The notes: generated by a model not told the origin, from the letters alone. A stretch of DNA of 64,000 bases from Mucilaginibacter rigui (GCF_014773275.1 NZ_JACWMW010000004.1:248001-312000); one strand, 5' to 3'. Shown: positions 16,897 to 27,908, counted from the first letter of the stretch. Program-made: numbers and translations.

Positions 16897-19800
16897 ATGA
16901 GGGCGAAGGGGAAAATAGCTTATAAGGCATTTATATATGCATTTTTTGTACTGTTTACAGCGGCTATAGCTTCGGCGCAAAATAACGAGTTTCAATTTTC
17001 ACGCCTGGATATCTCTAACGGCTTATCGCACAACCAGGTAAATGCTATGCTGAAGGATAGCAAGGGTTTTATGTGGTTCGGTACACTATCCGGGCTTAAT
17101 AAGTATGACGGGTACAAGTTTAAGGTATATAAACACATTGAGGGCGATACTACCAGCCTCAACGATGATTTTATAGTAAGCATTGCCGAAGGCCCCGAAA
17201 ACAAGCTATGGATTGAAACCCGCAATGGCTATAATATTTATGACCCCGCCACCGAACGTTTTAGCCACGATGTATGGCGCTACCTTAAAAAAATCAATAT
17301 TCCGGATAAAGGGTTGTCTGCTGTTAAAAAAGATAAGTTTGGTAATTTTTGGTTCCTGAATATAAACTCGGGCATTTATAAGTACCAGGCAGCAACTAAA
17401 ACAACTATTCATATTAGTAATCAGCCGGGCTCTGCTACATCTATTTACAGCAATACCGTGGCCGATATTACGTCAGATTCAAAGGGGAATATCTGGCTGG
17501 TATATAACAAGGGCGTATTAGAGCGGATGGCCCCCCAAACCTACCAGGTTAATTATCGCAAACAGCTAAGCCCCTTACCCTGGGGCCTAAACACCGGCTA
17601 CCGCGTTTTTATTGACAGGCAGGACGATGTATGGGCTTTTGTGCCGACATATTCATCGGGCGTTTATTACATCAATTCAACCCAAACCGTTGTTAAGCAT
17701 ATAGATAAAGGCAGCAGCCCCGATGGCTTAAACACCAATGTAATATCGAACCTGATACAAGACGATAAAGACCGTATATGGATAGCAACCGACCACGGTG
17801 GTGTAAACCTGTTGGATAAGAAAGACTTTAAAATAAAGTACATCACCAACCGCGAGGATGATAACAAAACCATAGGCCAAAACAGCATTATTATGCTTTA
17901 CAAGGATGATACCGGCATTATTTGGGTGGGCACTTACAAGCGTGGCCTTAGTTATTACCACGAAAGTATTATCAAGTTCCCGCTTTACACGCACCATTTA
18001 TCAGATCCCGGCAGCCTGAGTTTTAGCGATGTAAATAAATTTATTGAAGATAAGTATGGTAACCTTTGGTTGGGGACCAATGGCGGCGGGCTGGTTTATT
18101 TTAACCGCAAGGATGGCAGTTTTAAAAAATACCTGCACGATGCTAACAACCCCAACAGCCTAACCAATAACGTAATTGTGAGTATGTTTCTTGATCATGA
18201 GCAGAAACTTTGGATAGGTACTTACTTTGGCGGGCTGGATTGTTTTGATGGTAAAACATTTAAGCATTACCGGCACAATGATGCCATACCGGGCAGCCTG
18301 TCGGAAGACCGGGTGTGGTCTATTATTGAGGATTCTGACAATAACCTTTGGGTGGGTACGCTTGCAGGTGGCCTAAACCTGCTCGATCGTAAAACAGATA
18401 CCTTTAGACATTACAAGCTGATACTCGGTAATCAGCAGTCGCTTTATTCCAACTACATATCAGCACTGTTAGAAGACAGGCATAAAAATCTTTGGATAGT
18501 TACCTCATTCGGCGTTGATGTAATGAACAGAAAAACAGGCCGCTTTAGTCATTATATTCATAATGAAAAGAACCCCAACAGCCTGGTAAACAACAATACC
18601 AACAGTATATTGGAAGATAGCAGCGGGTTGATATGGATAAGCACCCGCGAGGGCCTGAGCGTGCTTGACCCTATAAAAAATAAGTTTACTAATATTACCC
18701 GTGCCGATGGTTTGCCTGATAATACGGTGATAGAGATGCGCGAGGATGATAACCATAATATTTGGGCGAGTACACCAAACGGTCTATCTAATATTATTGT
18801 AACCCGGGGAAAGGATAAGATAAGGCTGCGTTTTGTGAACTATAACGAGCGTGACGGTTTGCAGGGTAGGGAATTCACCATGAACGCAGCTTACAAAACC
18901 CGCAGTGGCGAACTGATATTTGGTGGAGGCAATGGCTTTAATATTTTTAAGCCGGCCAGTTTGCGCACCAGTAAAAATAGCCCGGCGCTGGTTTTTACGG
19001 ATTTCCAGGTGTTTAACAAAAGTATTGCCGTTGGTGAAAAGTTGTACGGCAAGGTGATATTGTCGCAGGCTATTACCCAAACCAACTCGGTTGAACTAAA
19101 CCATAACGAAAATGTTTTTGGGATAGAATTTGCCGCCCTTAATTATTTTGATGCCGATAAGGTGAAGTTTGAATACATGATGCAGGGTTTTGATAAAACC
19201 TGGATCCAGGCAAATAACCTTACCCGCAAAGTGGTATACACTAATCTTGATGCCGGCGATTATATCTTTAAGGTGCGTGCATCAAACCCCGGTTTTTGGA
19301 ACAGCAAGGAGATAATGCTGCATGTTACCATCTTGCCCCCCTGGTGGAAAACCCCCTTTGCTTACATCTTATATGTATTAGCATTTGTGGGAGCCTTACT
19401 TTACCTGCGCCATAGAGGCATCCAAAAGATCCGCGCACAGTTTTTGATTGAGAAGGAACGCGAAGAAACCCAGCGCCTGCACGAACTTGACCTGATGAAG
19501 ATAAAATTCTTTACCAACGTAAGTCACGAGTTTCGCACGCCGCTATCGCTTATTATGGCGCCTGTGGATAGGATCATTAAACAAACGCAGGAACCCGAAA
19601 TACAAAAGCAGTTGTTGCTGGTTAACCGCAATGCCAAAAGGTTACTGAACCTGGTGAACCAATTGCTGGATTTTAGGAAGATGGAGCACCAGGAGCTTAA
19701 GCTGCATAATCATCCCGGGGATATTATTGGGTTTATCCGCGACCTGTCGTATTCGTTTACCGATGTAGCCGAGCAAAAAGGTATCGACTTTGTATTTGAT

Positions 19801-21054
19801 GCCGAATTGGATGAATTTAAAACCTGTTTTGACCAGGATAAGATAGAGCGTATCATTTTTAACCTGCTATCCAACGCTTATAAATTTACCCAAACAGGCG
19901 GGCACGTGAGTGTGCTGCTCTATTTTAAGGATGGCGCTGACCCGCAACACCGCCAGTTAGAAATTAAGGTGATGGATACCGGCATAGGCATTCAAAAGGA
20001 TAAGCTGGATAGGATTTTTGAACCGTTCTTCCAAAACGATATACCCGGCTCAATGCTGAACCAGGGTAGCGGGATCGGCCTGTCTATCACCAAAGAGTTT
20101 GTGCGCCTGCATGGTGGCGAAATAACGGTGGAGAGCGAGTTTAACCAGGGTAGTTGCTTTACAGTATTATTACCGTTGCAGCAAGCGGATATGCATTTGT
20201 TTACCGACACCCCTTTACTTTTAGAGCATGCAGAAGATGTGGTTTTTGATTTGAATACCAACCGCTCTGCACAGATCAGGGAACCCCGTGATGGTAAAAA
20301 ACCAACGGTTTTACTTGTAGAGGATAACGACGACTTCCGTTTTTATATAAAGGATAACCTGAAAGAGTCGTTTAATATTATTGAGGCCGAGAACGGCAAA
20401 AAAGGCTGGCAAAAAGCATTGGCGCAGCACCCAAACCTGGTAGTAAGCGATATTACCATGCCCGAAATGAACGGGATTGAACTTTGCCAAAAGATAAAAA
20501 ACGATACCCGCACATCACACATCCCGGTGATATTGCTTACCGCCATGGCCGGCGAGGAGCAACAGCTAAAAGGCCTGGGCACCGGTGCCAGCGATTACAT
20601 GACCAAACCGTTTAACTTCGAGATCCTGCTATCAAAAATAAAGAATATACTGAGCCAGCAGGAAAACATGCGCAAAACCTACCAGAAACAGGTGGAGGCC
20701 AAACCAACCGAAATGCATGTAGATTCGCCGGACGAGGTGTTTATTAAAAAGGTACTGGTACTAATAGATAATAATATCTCCAACCCCAACTTTTCGGTAG
20801 AGGAACTTAGCAGCGATATGTGCGTGAGCCGCTACACCCTTTACAAAAAAATACTGCAGATGACCGGCAAAACCCCTAACGAACTGGTGCGCCAGATGCG
20901 ACTGAAACGCGCCGCGCAACTGCTGGAAACCGGCCATCTCACCATTTCGCAGATCTGCCATAAGGTGGGATTCAAGAGCCAGAAATACTTTGTGCGCACC
21001 TTTAAGGCCGAGTTTAATACCATCCCGTCGCGCTATGTGGAGCTTAGTGAGTAG
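16897..21054 (+). CDS. Hybrid two-component system sensor (HTCS), mannan locus
   Basis: A 1385-residue one-polypeptide sensor, kinase and transcription factor. Order: signal/anchor (1-27); periplasmic two-bladed-propeller repeats (about 30-710, recurrent GxxWxGTxxGGL and DxxGNLW units); Y_Y_Y domain (about 725-810); membrane helix (about 822-842); HisKA with phospho-accepting His near 876 in SHEFRTP; HATPase (NLLSNAYKF); receiver domain from about 1136 with acceptor Asp near 1184 in VSDITMPEMNG; AraC-type HTH (about 1295-1385). HTCS proteins bind oligosaccharide in the periplasm and switch on adjacent sus genes; here that means the mannan locus downstream, by context. Confidence 0.95.
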   Translation: MRAKGKIAYKAFIYAFFVLFTAAIASAQNNEFQFSRLDISNGLSHNQVNAMLKDSKGFMWFGTLSGLNKYDGYKFKVYKHIEGDTTSLNDDFIVSIAEGPENKLWIETRNGYNIYDPATERFSHDVWRYLKKINIPDKGLSAVKKDKFGNFWFLNINSGIYKYQAATKTTIHISNQPGSATSIYSNTVADITSDSKGNIWLVYNKGVLERMAPQTYQVNYRKQLSPLPWGLNTGYRVFIDRQDDVWAFVPTYSSGVYYINSTQTVVKHIDKGSSPDGLNTNVISNLIQDDKDRIWIATDHGGVNLLDKKDFKIKYITNREDDNKTIGQNSIIMLYKDDTGIIWVGTYKRGLSYYHESIIKFPLYTHHLSDPGSLSFSDVNKFIEDKYGNLWLGTNGGGLVYFNRKDGSFKKYLHDANNPNSLTNNVIVSMFLDHEQKLWIGTYFGGLDCFDGKTFKHYRHNDAIPGSLSEDRVWSIIEDSDNNLWVGTLAGGLNLLDRKTDTFRHYKLILGNQQSLYSNYISALLEDRHKNLWIVTSFGVDVMNRKTGRFSHYIHNEKNPNSLVNNNTNSILEDSSGLIWISTREGLSVLDPIKNKFTNITRADGLPDNTVIEMREDDNHNIWASTPNGLSNIIVTRGKDKIRLRFVNYNERDGLQGREFTMNAAYKTRSGELIFGGGNGFNIFKPASLRTSKNSPALVFTDFQVFNKSIAVGEKLYGKVILSQAITQTNSVELNHNENVFGIEFAALNYFDADKVKFEYMMQGFDKTWIQANNLTRKVVYTNLDAGDYIFKVRASNPGFWNSKEIMLHVTILPPWWKTPFAYILYVLAFVGALLYLRHRGIQKIRAQFLIEKEREETQRLHELDLMKIKFFTNVSHEFRTPLSLIMAPVDRIIKQTQEPEIQKQLLLVNRNAKRLLNLVNQLLDFRKMEHQELKLHNHPGDIIGFIRDLSYSFTDVAEQKGIDFVFDAELDEFKTCFDQDKIERIIFNLLSNAYKFTQTGGHVSVLLYFKDGADPQHRQLEIKVMDTGIGIQKDKLDRIFEPFFQNDIPGSMLNQGSGIGLSITKEFVRLHGGEITVESEFNQGSCFTVLLPLQQADMHLFTDTPLLLEHAEDVVFDLNTNRSAQIREPRDGKKPTVLLVEDNDDFRFYIKDNLKESFNIIEAENGKKGWQKALAQHPNLVVSDITMPEMNGIELCQKIKNDTRTSHIPVILLTAMAGEEQQLKGLGTGASDYMTKPFNFEILLSKIKNILSQQENMRKTYQKQVEAKPTEMHVDSPDEVFIKKVLVLIDNNISNPNFSVEELSSDMCVSRYTLYKKILQMTGKTPNELVRQMRLKRAAQLLETGHLTISQICHKVGFKSQKYFVRTFKAEFNTIPSRYVELSE

Positions 21055-21837
21055 AGAGTTATTGAGTGGTGAGTAGTTGCCTGCAATTGTTCCGTATCTA
21101 CGGCACGGAGAATTACATTAGTCTTTTACCGGGCTGTTGCTCCTGACGGAGCACTTTGTAAGGTTGTATCCTATCCTGTTTCATCAAGTATATTCCATTA
21201 ACTCATTGCCGTTGGCTTCAGCTAACGGATGATAAAAGCATCAAATGGCTTTAGCCAAATCCAGCATCGTTATAACAGCGGCCTACCGGAGTTAAAGGCT
21301 GGTAGCATAACACCATGCCAAACCCCGCGTGCCGTAGGTACGCTACTTCACCATTTTTCTAATCTTCGCGTCTCTGCGTGAAATAACTCCTTTACAACTA
21401 ACGGCTATGCAAAATTTAACACCCACAGGCTTTAGCTTATAATACTATTTAAGCACTTTATAAAGTATCCGTATCTTAATTATGGGTGCACATTTGTAAC
21501 TAAATTACCCTAAAAATGCTCATTTAATATATTAAATATCTCATAATCAATGTATTAATACAGGTTGACATTTGTGCCCCTATTTATCCACAACAGGGCT
21601 TTTAATAGCATATAATTTTAACCCATGAATAATCAATAATGCGCCGGCAATAATTACCGGGTGCTGATTATATAAACCAATTAACCATTTTTTTAAAGTT
21701 ATTAAGCAATGCAGGGTAAGTAATTACACCTGGTACATGGGGATGCCGGTGCGCAATTGATGCATTTCCGGCCGGCTTTTGTAAACAAGTACACCAATTA
21801 AAATCAAATATAATCAACCAAAAACTAACAAATCATT
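21055..21837. other. 783-base intergenic region upstream of susC
   Basis: The first half (21055-21400) is a mosaic of repeat DNA: inverted copies cgtatctacggcac (21093-21106) and gtgccgtaggtacg (21329-21342), hairpins ccgttggc-ttca-gctaacgg (21208-21227) and tggctttagcca, and a cttcgcgtctctgcgtgaaa fragment. The second half is AT-rich and should contain the SusC promoter and HTCS-binding sites; the word acatttgt recurs at 21489 and about 21570. No coding potential seen. Confidence 0.55.
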
Positions 21838-24800
21838 ATGGGAAAAATTCTACGAATAGCATTGCTGTTTGCTTCCTTCTTTATTTGTGCCGCAGCTATG
21901 GCGCAAACAGGCGGCACAGTAATCAGGGGAACAGTTAAAGATAATACCGGCGCATTACCCGGTGTTACTGTATCTGTAAAAGATGGTACCGGCCTTGCCG
22001 TAACCGACGTAAATGGTAAATATTCCATTACGGTATCAGCAACAGCTAAAGTGCTTGTATTTAAATTTATCGGGTTGGAAACCGCCGAGGTTGCCATAGA
22101 TGGCCGTACCGTGGTTGATGCAACTTTGAAGTCATCAAACACTTCGCTGAACGAGGTGGTGGTAATTGGTTATGGCAGCATCCGTCGTGCCGAAATTACT
22201 TCATCCATTTCATCAGTTAGCGAAAAGGATATAAAAAACCTGCCCGTAGCCGGTGTTGACCAGGCCATACAGGGTAAGGTTGCCGGTGTTACAGTAATGA
22301 ACAACTCGGGCCAGCCGGGTGCAGGCGTTTCGGTACGTGTGCGTGGTATAACCAGCGCAACCGGTTCTAATGAGCCATTGTATGTAATAGATGGTGTGCA
22401 GTTTGGCGCCGAAGGCAACGTAAGCTTAAACCAGGATTTCCTGGGCGGGGGCTCGGGGCAAACAGGCCAAAGCGTTTTGGCTACCTTAAGCCCGTCTGAT
22501 ATTGAGTCTATCGACATCCTGAAAGATGCATCGGCTCAGGCTATTTACGGTTCGCGCGGAGCAAATGGTGTGGTTATTATCAATACCAAACGCGGCAAAG
22601 CGGGTACAAGTAAATTCAATTACGATGCTTATGTGGGTTTCTCAGAGATCCCTAAAAAACTAAAAGTGATGGACCTGCGCCAGTACGCGCAATACCGTAA
22701 CTCGTTAGTGAACGAGGTACGTGCAGTACCGGGTAGTGGTTTAGATAGCACGCTCGAATTCCGTGATCCATCTGTATTGGGCCATGGCACCGATTGGCAG
22801 GACGAGATCTACCAGCGTGGTGTGGTAAACAGCCACCAGCTATCAGTATCAGGCGGTACAGAAAAAACGCAATTTTACTTTAGTGGCGGTTATTTAAGCC
22901 AAACTGGTACATTAATAAAAACCGGGTTTGACAGGTATACCATCAGGGCCAGTGTTGATCACCAGGTGAATAACTGGTTAAAAATGGGGTTCACCACTAA
23001 CATGTCAAAAAGCAAACAGCAAATAGGCTTAAGCGATGGTTTTGACGCGGTAACCAGTACGGTGTTGTACAATACGCCGGTATCGCCTGTGCGCGATATC
23101 TATGGTAACTATATTACCAATGCCAATGTTGGCGGTTACCAGATAAACCTTACCAATAACCCGGTTACCTTAGCACAAAACCGCGATGTACGTACCGGTA
23201 ATACCAAAGCATTAGGTGCCATTTATGCTGAGGTGAAAATTATAAAAGGCCTTACTTTACGTAACGAAGCTAACTACAACTTTAATTTAGAAAGCGACCG
23301 CGCATTTCAGCCGTTTTTAGAGAACAGCGTTACCGGCGATGTGATCTTATCGCCAAGCCGCATCCGCGAGCAACGCACCCAAAGCTTGTACTGGGATGTT
23401 AAAAACTTCCTGAATTTTGACCGTTCATTTGGCAAACACAGCATCAGTGCTACCATAGGTCATGAGGTTCAACGATCTGATTATGATTATATAAACGCAA
23501 ACCGTAACGGTTTGGTAGCTAACCTGCCGTCGCTAAACGCAGGTTTAGCTGATCTGACCCAGGGCATTGGCGCGGGTGCCGGTACCTGGAGCATGGAATC
23601 GTACTTTGCACGTGCGGGCTATACCTTCAATAACAGGTATGCTATTTCAGGTACTATTCGTCGTGATGGTTCATCAAGCTTTGGCCCGGGCAAACGTTGG
23701 GGAACATTCCCCGCGGTTTCTGCATCGTGGACGGTGACTAACGAAGATTTTATGAAGGATCTGAAAAATCTAAGCTACTTAAAATTCCGCTTAGGTTATG
23801 GCGAGGTAGGCAATCAAAATACCAGTTCAAACGCTTTCGTATCCAATATACAGTTATTTGGCACCGCGCCTTTTGGCCCGGGTAGCTTACCATACAATGT
23901 TGCCAACCCCGACCTGGGCTGGGAATCTGTTAAAACTTACAACGCAGGTATCGACTTAACCACGCTGAACAGCAAAGCCGAAGTAACTATTGATGTGTAC
24001 AAAAAAACTACAACCAATATGCTTTTGGCCAGTCAGTTACCTTCATTTTCGGGCTTAGGAACTGCGTATAATGATATACAATCGCCAATAACCAATGCCG
24101 GCGAAATGACCAATACCGGTATCGATATTGGTATCACCACCTACAACGTAAGCAATAAAGATTTTAGCTGGAAAACCAACGTTGTGTTTAGCCATTACAA
24201 AAATAAACTGGTAAGGTTAAACAACCCAACCGCTACATTAAAAGGTATTTTTAACGAGTACGGTACCAGTAACCTGATATCATTAACCGCACCGGGCAGC
24301 CCAATTGGCAGCTATTACGGTTTTGTTACCGATGGGTTATTCCGCACGCAGGAAGATCTGGCTAAAGGCCCTATCCCAACAGGTTTAACTGTTGCGCCGG
24401 GTTCGTTATGGCTTGGCGATATACGCTATAAAGATTTGGATGGTAACGGTATTATTGACGATAAGGATGCTCGTGTAATTGGCGACCCTAACCCTAAATT
24501 CACTTACGGTTTTACCAACACGTTCAATTACAAAGGTATCGATCTGTCAATATTTCTTTATGGAAGCTACGGTGGCCAGATATTTAACTATACCCGCAGG
24601 CAAACCGAAGCCATGTCTAACTCAAATAATAACCAGTTGGTTACCGTGTTGAACAGGTTTACAGATTCAAATACAGGCTCAAATATGCCAAGGTATAACC
24701 AGTGGACAAACAACAACACCAGAATATCTGACAGGTACATCGAGAGTGGTTCATACCTGCGTATCCAGAATGTTGCCTTGGGCTACAACCTGCCAAAAAG

Positions 24801-24993
24801 CATCATGAGCAGGCTTAAAATAGCATCGGTAAGGGTTTACGCATCGGTACAAAACCTGTACACCTTTACCAAATACTCGGGCTACGACCCTGAGTTAGGT
24901 GCTATCAACAGCCAGGTAGGTTTCATGAATGTGGATAACGGTCACTATCCAATACCTCGCACATTCACGTTTGGTACCAATATTCAGTTTTAA
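21838..24993 (+). CDS. susC: SusC/RagA TonB-dependent outer-membrane transporter
   Basis: A 1051-residue barrel that imports oligosaccharides with its SusD lid. Signal peptide about 1-22 (AAAMAQ); carboxypeptidase-like domain about 26-105; plug beginning SISSVSEKDIKNLPVAGVDQ with SusC signatures LYVIDGVQFG and ILKDASAQAIYGSRGANGVVIINT; 22-strand barrel to the C-terminal FTFGTNIQF with aromatic end. No N-terminal STN signalling domain, consistent with HTCS rather than anti-sigma control. susD follows after 18 bases. Substrate inferred as mannan fragments from neighbours. Confidence 0.95.
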   Translation: MGKILRIALLFASFFICAAAMAQTGGTVIRGTVKDNTGALPGVTVSVKDGTGLAVTDVNGKYSITVSATAKVLVFKFIGLETAEVAIDGRTVVDATLKSSNTSLNEVVVIGYGSIRRAEITSSISSVSEKDIKNLPVAGVDQAIQGKVAGVTVMNNSGQPGAGVSVRVRGITSATGSNEPLYVIDGVQFGAEGNVSLNQDFLGGGSGQTGQSVLATLSPSDIESIDILKDASAQAIYGSRGANGVVIINTKRGKAGTSKFNYDAYVGFSEIPKKLKVMDLRQYAQYRNSLVNEVRAVPGSGLDSTLEFRDPSVLGHGTDWQDEIYQRGVVNSHQLSVSGGTEKTQFYFSGGYLSQTGTLIKTGFDRYTIRASVDHQVNNWLKMGFTTNMSKSKQQIGLSDGFDAVTSTVLYNTPVSPVRDIYGNYITNANVGGYQINLTNNPVTLAQNRDVRTGNTKALGAIYAEVKIIKGLTLRNEANYNFNLESDRAFQPFLENSVTGDVILSPSRIREQRTQSLYWDVKNFLNFDRSFGKHSISATIGHEVQRSDYDYINANRNGLVANLPSLNAGLADLTQGIGAGAGTWSMESYFARAGYTFNNRYAISGTIRRDGSSSFGPGKRWGTFPAVSASWTVTNEDFMKDLKNLSYLKFRLGYGEVGNQNTSSNAFVSNIQLFGTAPFGPGSLPYNVANPDLGWESVKTYNAGIDLTTLNSKAEVTIDVYKKTTTNMLLASQLPSFSGLGTAYNDIQSPITNAGEMTNTGIDIGITTYNVSNKDFSWKTNVVFSHYKNKLVRLNNPTATLKGIFNEYGTSNLISLTAPGSPIGSYYGFVTDGLFRTQEDLAKGPIPTGLTVAPGSLWLGDIRYKDLDGNGIIDDKDARVIGDPNPKFTYGFTNTFNYKGIDLSIFLYGSYGGQIFNYTRRQTEAMSNSNNNQLVTVLNRFTDSNTGSNMPRYNQWTNNNTRISDRYIESGSYLRIQNVALGYNLPKSIMSRLKIASVRVYASVQNLYTFTKYSGYDPELGAINSQVGFMNVDNGHYPIPRTFTFGTNIQF

Positions 24994-25011
24994 TCGAAAA
25001 AAATAAGCAAA

Positions 25012-26625
25012 ATGAAAAGAAATATAATATTCCTGATAGGTGCGTTGGTTTGCTTTAGTGTTGCATGTAAAAAGGATTTCCTTAACCATCCATCAACAAC
25101 CGGGCCCACTACAGATAATTACTATAATAATGCCGAGCAGGTGAATGGTGCCACCGGTATACTGTATAATAATGTATGGGGCGATTGGTTTGATAAGGCG
25201 TTCACATCAGTGGGCGATTTATTGGGCGGTACAGTTACAGGTACGCAGGGTAACGACCAATATAACTCGTTCTATAACTTTAACATTCAAAGTACCGATG
25301 GTTTGGTATCAAGTACCTGGAACTCCTGCTATAAAGCTGCAGGCCAGGCATCTGTACTGATACAAACCTTTAAGGATAAAAAAGCACTGCTTGGCGGTAC
25401 CAATACCGATTTTTTAGATAAGGGTATTGCCGAAGCCAGGTTTATACGCGGCTTTGCCTACTTTTATATAGGCCGTACATTTGGTGATGCACCTATAGTT
25501 GATAACCCTTTAGACCTGACCAAACCCGGCGCATACCTGGTGCCTAAATACCACCAGAAAGATGTATTACGTTTTGCCTTAGAAGACCTGCAGGCAGCTG
25601 CCGATGGATTGCCAGAAGTAGCCGCGCAGGATGGCCGGGTAACCAAATATGCTGCTATAGGCATGATGGCTAAAGTTTATCTGTACCTAAAAGATTACAC
25701 CAACGCAGCCGCAAAAGCTAAACTGGTAATTGATTATTCAAAAGGCGCAGGCAACGGTGTACTTGGCTTGAACGATGATTATAACGCTATGTTCACTTCA
25801 TCTGCAGCAGCTAATGTTAAAAACAAAGAAAACTTGTTCTCATTAAGATGGCTGTCATCAATGGGATGGAACGGTGGTAACCGTTTCTCTATCTACGCTG
25901 CGCCACAACCTTTGGTACACCCAAAACCAACAGGTGGTAACGGTTACTCGGCGGTAGTACCTTCTTTTGATATGCTAAACCCGGCAACCGGTTATGAAAC
26001 TGCCGATAAACGCCGCGGGTGGTCTGTAATGCAACAGGGTTTCCATAAAGATGCCTGGGTGAATGATAACTTCCCAACCGGATTTACTTATGATACAACC
26101 GGACGTGCTACAGACGACCACTTTATATTTACCGGCACGCGCTCAAACATCCAAAAGTATATTGTTGGCCCCAACCGCGCCGATGAACCGGTTACACCTG
26201 ATGGCCATACCAGTATGCCTACTTTTATTTTACGCTACGCGGATGTATTATTGATATATGCCGAAGCAGTTTTAGGCGATGCTGGATCTACCGCTGATGC
26301 CGGCGCGCTTGAGGCATTTAACAAAGTGCATAACAGGGCAGGTTTAACAAGTTTAACCACCCTAACTAAAAACGATATTTTACATGAACGTAAAGTAGAG
26401 TTTGCTTTTGAAGGCGATTACTGGTTTGATATTCAGCGCCAGGGGTTTGCAAAAGCACAGCAGATCATAGCGTCGCAAGAGCGGGGTACTTTAGATGGCA
26501 ATGGAAGGCTTACCAGTTTTAAAGCAACCTTAAACTCAGCAGCGCAGCTGTTTTTGCCTATACCACAGGCCGAAACCGCGCAAGACCCAAAACTGCTTGA
26601 ACCTGCTGTTGATTATTACAAATAA
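25012..26625 (+). CDS. susD: SusD/RagB surface glycan-binding lipoprotein
   Basis: A 537-residue lipoprotein lid of the SusC transporter. The lipobox Cys is C19 in CFSVACKKD, followed by FLNHPSTTG typical of SusD N termini. TPR-like helices (EARFIRGFAYFYIGRTFGDAPIV) and the C-terminal signature (LRYADVLLIYAEAVLGDAG; EFAFEGDYWFDIQRQG; FLPIPQAE) are intact. It binds glycan at the cell surface. The pair with the preceding susC is the core of the locus. Confidence 0.95.
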   Translation: MKRNIIFLIGALVCFSVACKKDFLNHPSTTGPTTDNYYNNAEQVNGATGILYNNVWGDWFDKAFTSVGDLLGGTVTGTQGNDQYNSFYNFNIQSTDGLVSSTWNSCYKAAGQASVLIQTFKDKKALLGGTNTDFLDKGIAEARFIRGFAYFYIGRTFGDAPIVDNPLDLTKPGAYLVPKYHQKDVLRFALEDLQAAADGLPEVAAQDGRVTKYAAIGMMAKVYLYLKDYTNAAAKAKLVIDYSKGAGNGVLGLNDDYNAMFTSSAAANVKNKENLFSLRWLSSMGWNGGNRFSIYAAPQPLVHPKPTGGNGYSAVVPSFDMLNPATGYETADKRRGWSVMQQGFHKDAWVNDNFPTGFTYDTTGRATDDHFIFTGTRSNIQKYIVGPNRADEPVTPDGHTSMPTFILRYADVLLIYAEAVLGDAGSTADAGALEAFNKVHNRAGLTSLTTLTKNDILHERKVEFAFEGDYWFDIQRQGFAKAQQIIASQERGTLDGNGRLTSFKATLNSAAQLFLPIPQAETAQDPKLLEPAVDYYK

Positions 26626-26656
26626 GCGATAACGTATTAAAAAATCATTATTGATC

Positions 26657-27733
26657 ATGAAAAATATATATAAATTAATGATTGTGATGTTTGCTTTTAT
26701 AGCAGGCGCATCTGTCATTACCTCTTGTACAAAAGAGAACCAAAAGCCGGCAGCGGCGTCATCAAGCCCCAGGGCCGATAAAATTCAGCCTGATTCTGCC
26801 AAAGGAGGTGATGTATTAACTCTTACCGGCAGCGGCCTTGGCGAGATCCAATCTGTAGTGTTTGAAAAAGGCAGCGTGCCTGCGCCATTCAATACGGTGT
26901 TTAATACCGATAATGCGCTTATTTTCCGTGTGCCGGATACGGCCAACGGGGGGAAGCAAAACATTATCATCACTAATAAAATTGGCAAACAGATAATGGT
27001 AAACTTTAATGTTATTGCGTTACCGGTAATATCAACGGTATCTAACTACAATTTTACTGGTAATACTCAAATAACCATCACCGGGAATAACCTTGCTGAT
27101 GTAACCTCCGTTAAGTTTAAAGGGTTTAATGATGCTATAACCATTGTATCGCAAACTAAAAAAGAGTTGGTTATTAAAATGCCCGCCAGCAGTACGGTAC
27201 CAGGCGCGCCATTAGAAATAACAAACGCCACGGGGCCAATAACCACCACGCAGGTATTTGAGAACCTGGATATGGCCTACCAGATATTTACTGATAATTA
27301 CGGCGCCGATGGATGGGCAAATAATTCATGGGGCCTGGCAACTATATCTACCACGGTATCAAAATCGGGTACGGCGTCTTTTGCGGCAACTTATGCAAAA
27401 GGTAACTGGTCGGCTGATGGTTTTTCCAACTGGTATCCGGGTCTGGCATCAAAACCTGAGTATAAATTCCTAAGCTTTTGGGTAAAAGGAGCTTCGCAGG
27501 ATTACACCTTATATCTTACTGCCGATAAGCGTGCTAAAGGATATGGTAATAACGATGATACCACACCGCTTACCATTCCTGCCAAAGTATGGACGTATTT
27601 TAAGATCCCGATCTCGACCGCCGGTATATTTAGTACGGGCAGTACAGCAAATACCATAGGTTTCTGGATAAAAGGCCCGAATGATCAGGACGAAACGTTC
27701 TATTTTGATGATGTTATTATTGTGAACCAATAA
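26657..27733 (+). CDS. IPT/TIG-domain surface glycan-binding lipoprotein
   Basis: A 358-residue lipoprotein (lipobox Cys C24 in VITSCTKE) with two IPT/TIG immunoglobulin-like domains (about 38-115 and 120-198; GDVLTLTGSGLGEIQSVVFEKG) and a C-terminal beta-rich carbohydrate-binding-like domain (about 205-358; aromatic FSNWYPGLASKPEYKFLSFWVKGASQDYTLYL). Such SGBPs sit after susD and capture polysaccharide. ATG at 26657 is the better start; a longer reading needs TTG at 26651. A hairpin terminator follows. Confidence 0.85.
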   Translation: MKNIYKLMIVMFAFIAGASVITSCTKENQKPAAASSSPRADKIQPDSAKGGDVLTLTGSGLGEIQSVVFEKGSVPAPFNTVFNTDNALIFRVPDTANGGKQNIIITNKIGKQIMVNFNVIALPVISTVSNYNFTGNTQITITGNNLADVTSVKFKGFNDAITIVSQTKKELVIKMPASSTVPGAPLEITNATGPITTTQVFENLDMAYQIFTDNYGADGWANNSWGLATISTTVSKSGTASFAATYAKGNWSADGFSNWYPGLASKPEYKFLSFWVKGASQDYTLYLTADKRAKGYGNNDDTTPLTIPAKVWTYFKIPISTAGIFSTGSTANTIGFWIKGPNDQDETFYFDDVIIVNQ

Positions 27734-27746
27734 TATATTTTAACTG

Positions 27747-27783
27747 CCCGGCTGGTGGCCCAACACCGGCCGGGTGGTTTTAA
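27747..27783 (+). terminator. Terminator after the susCD-SGBP unit
   Basis: Arms cccggctggtg and caccggccggg around a 6-base loop, then tggttttaat. It separates the surface-binding genes from the regulator and enzyme genes, implying at least two transcripts, or attenuation between them. Confidence 0.75.
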
Positions 27784-27908
27784 TATAATAGTTTAACCAA
27801 TTTAATTATTGATGTGTGGGTAGGATTTACTGCGATATAGATTAATATTACATAATAGGTGTTAAAATCGTATCAGTATTCACAGTCGAAAAACAATAAT
27901 TATTTATT

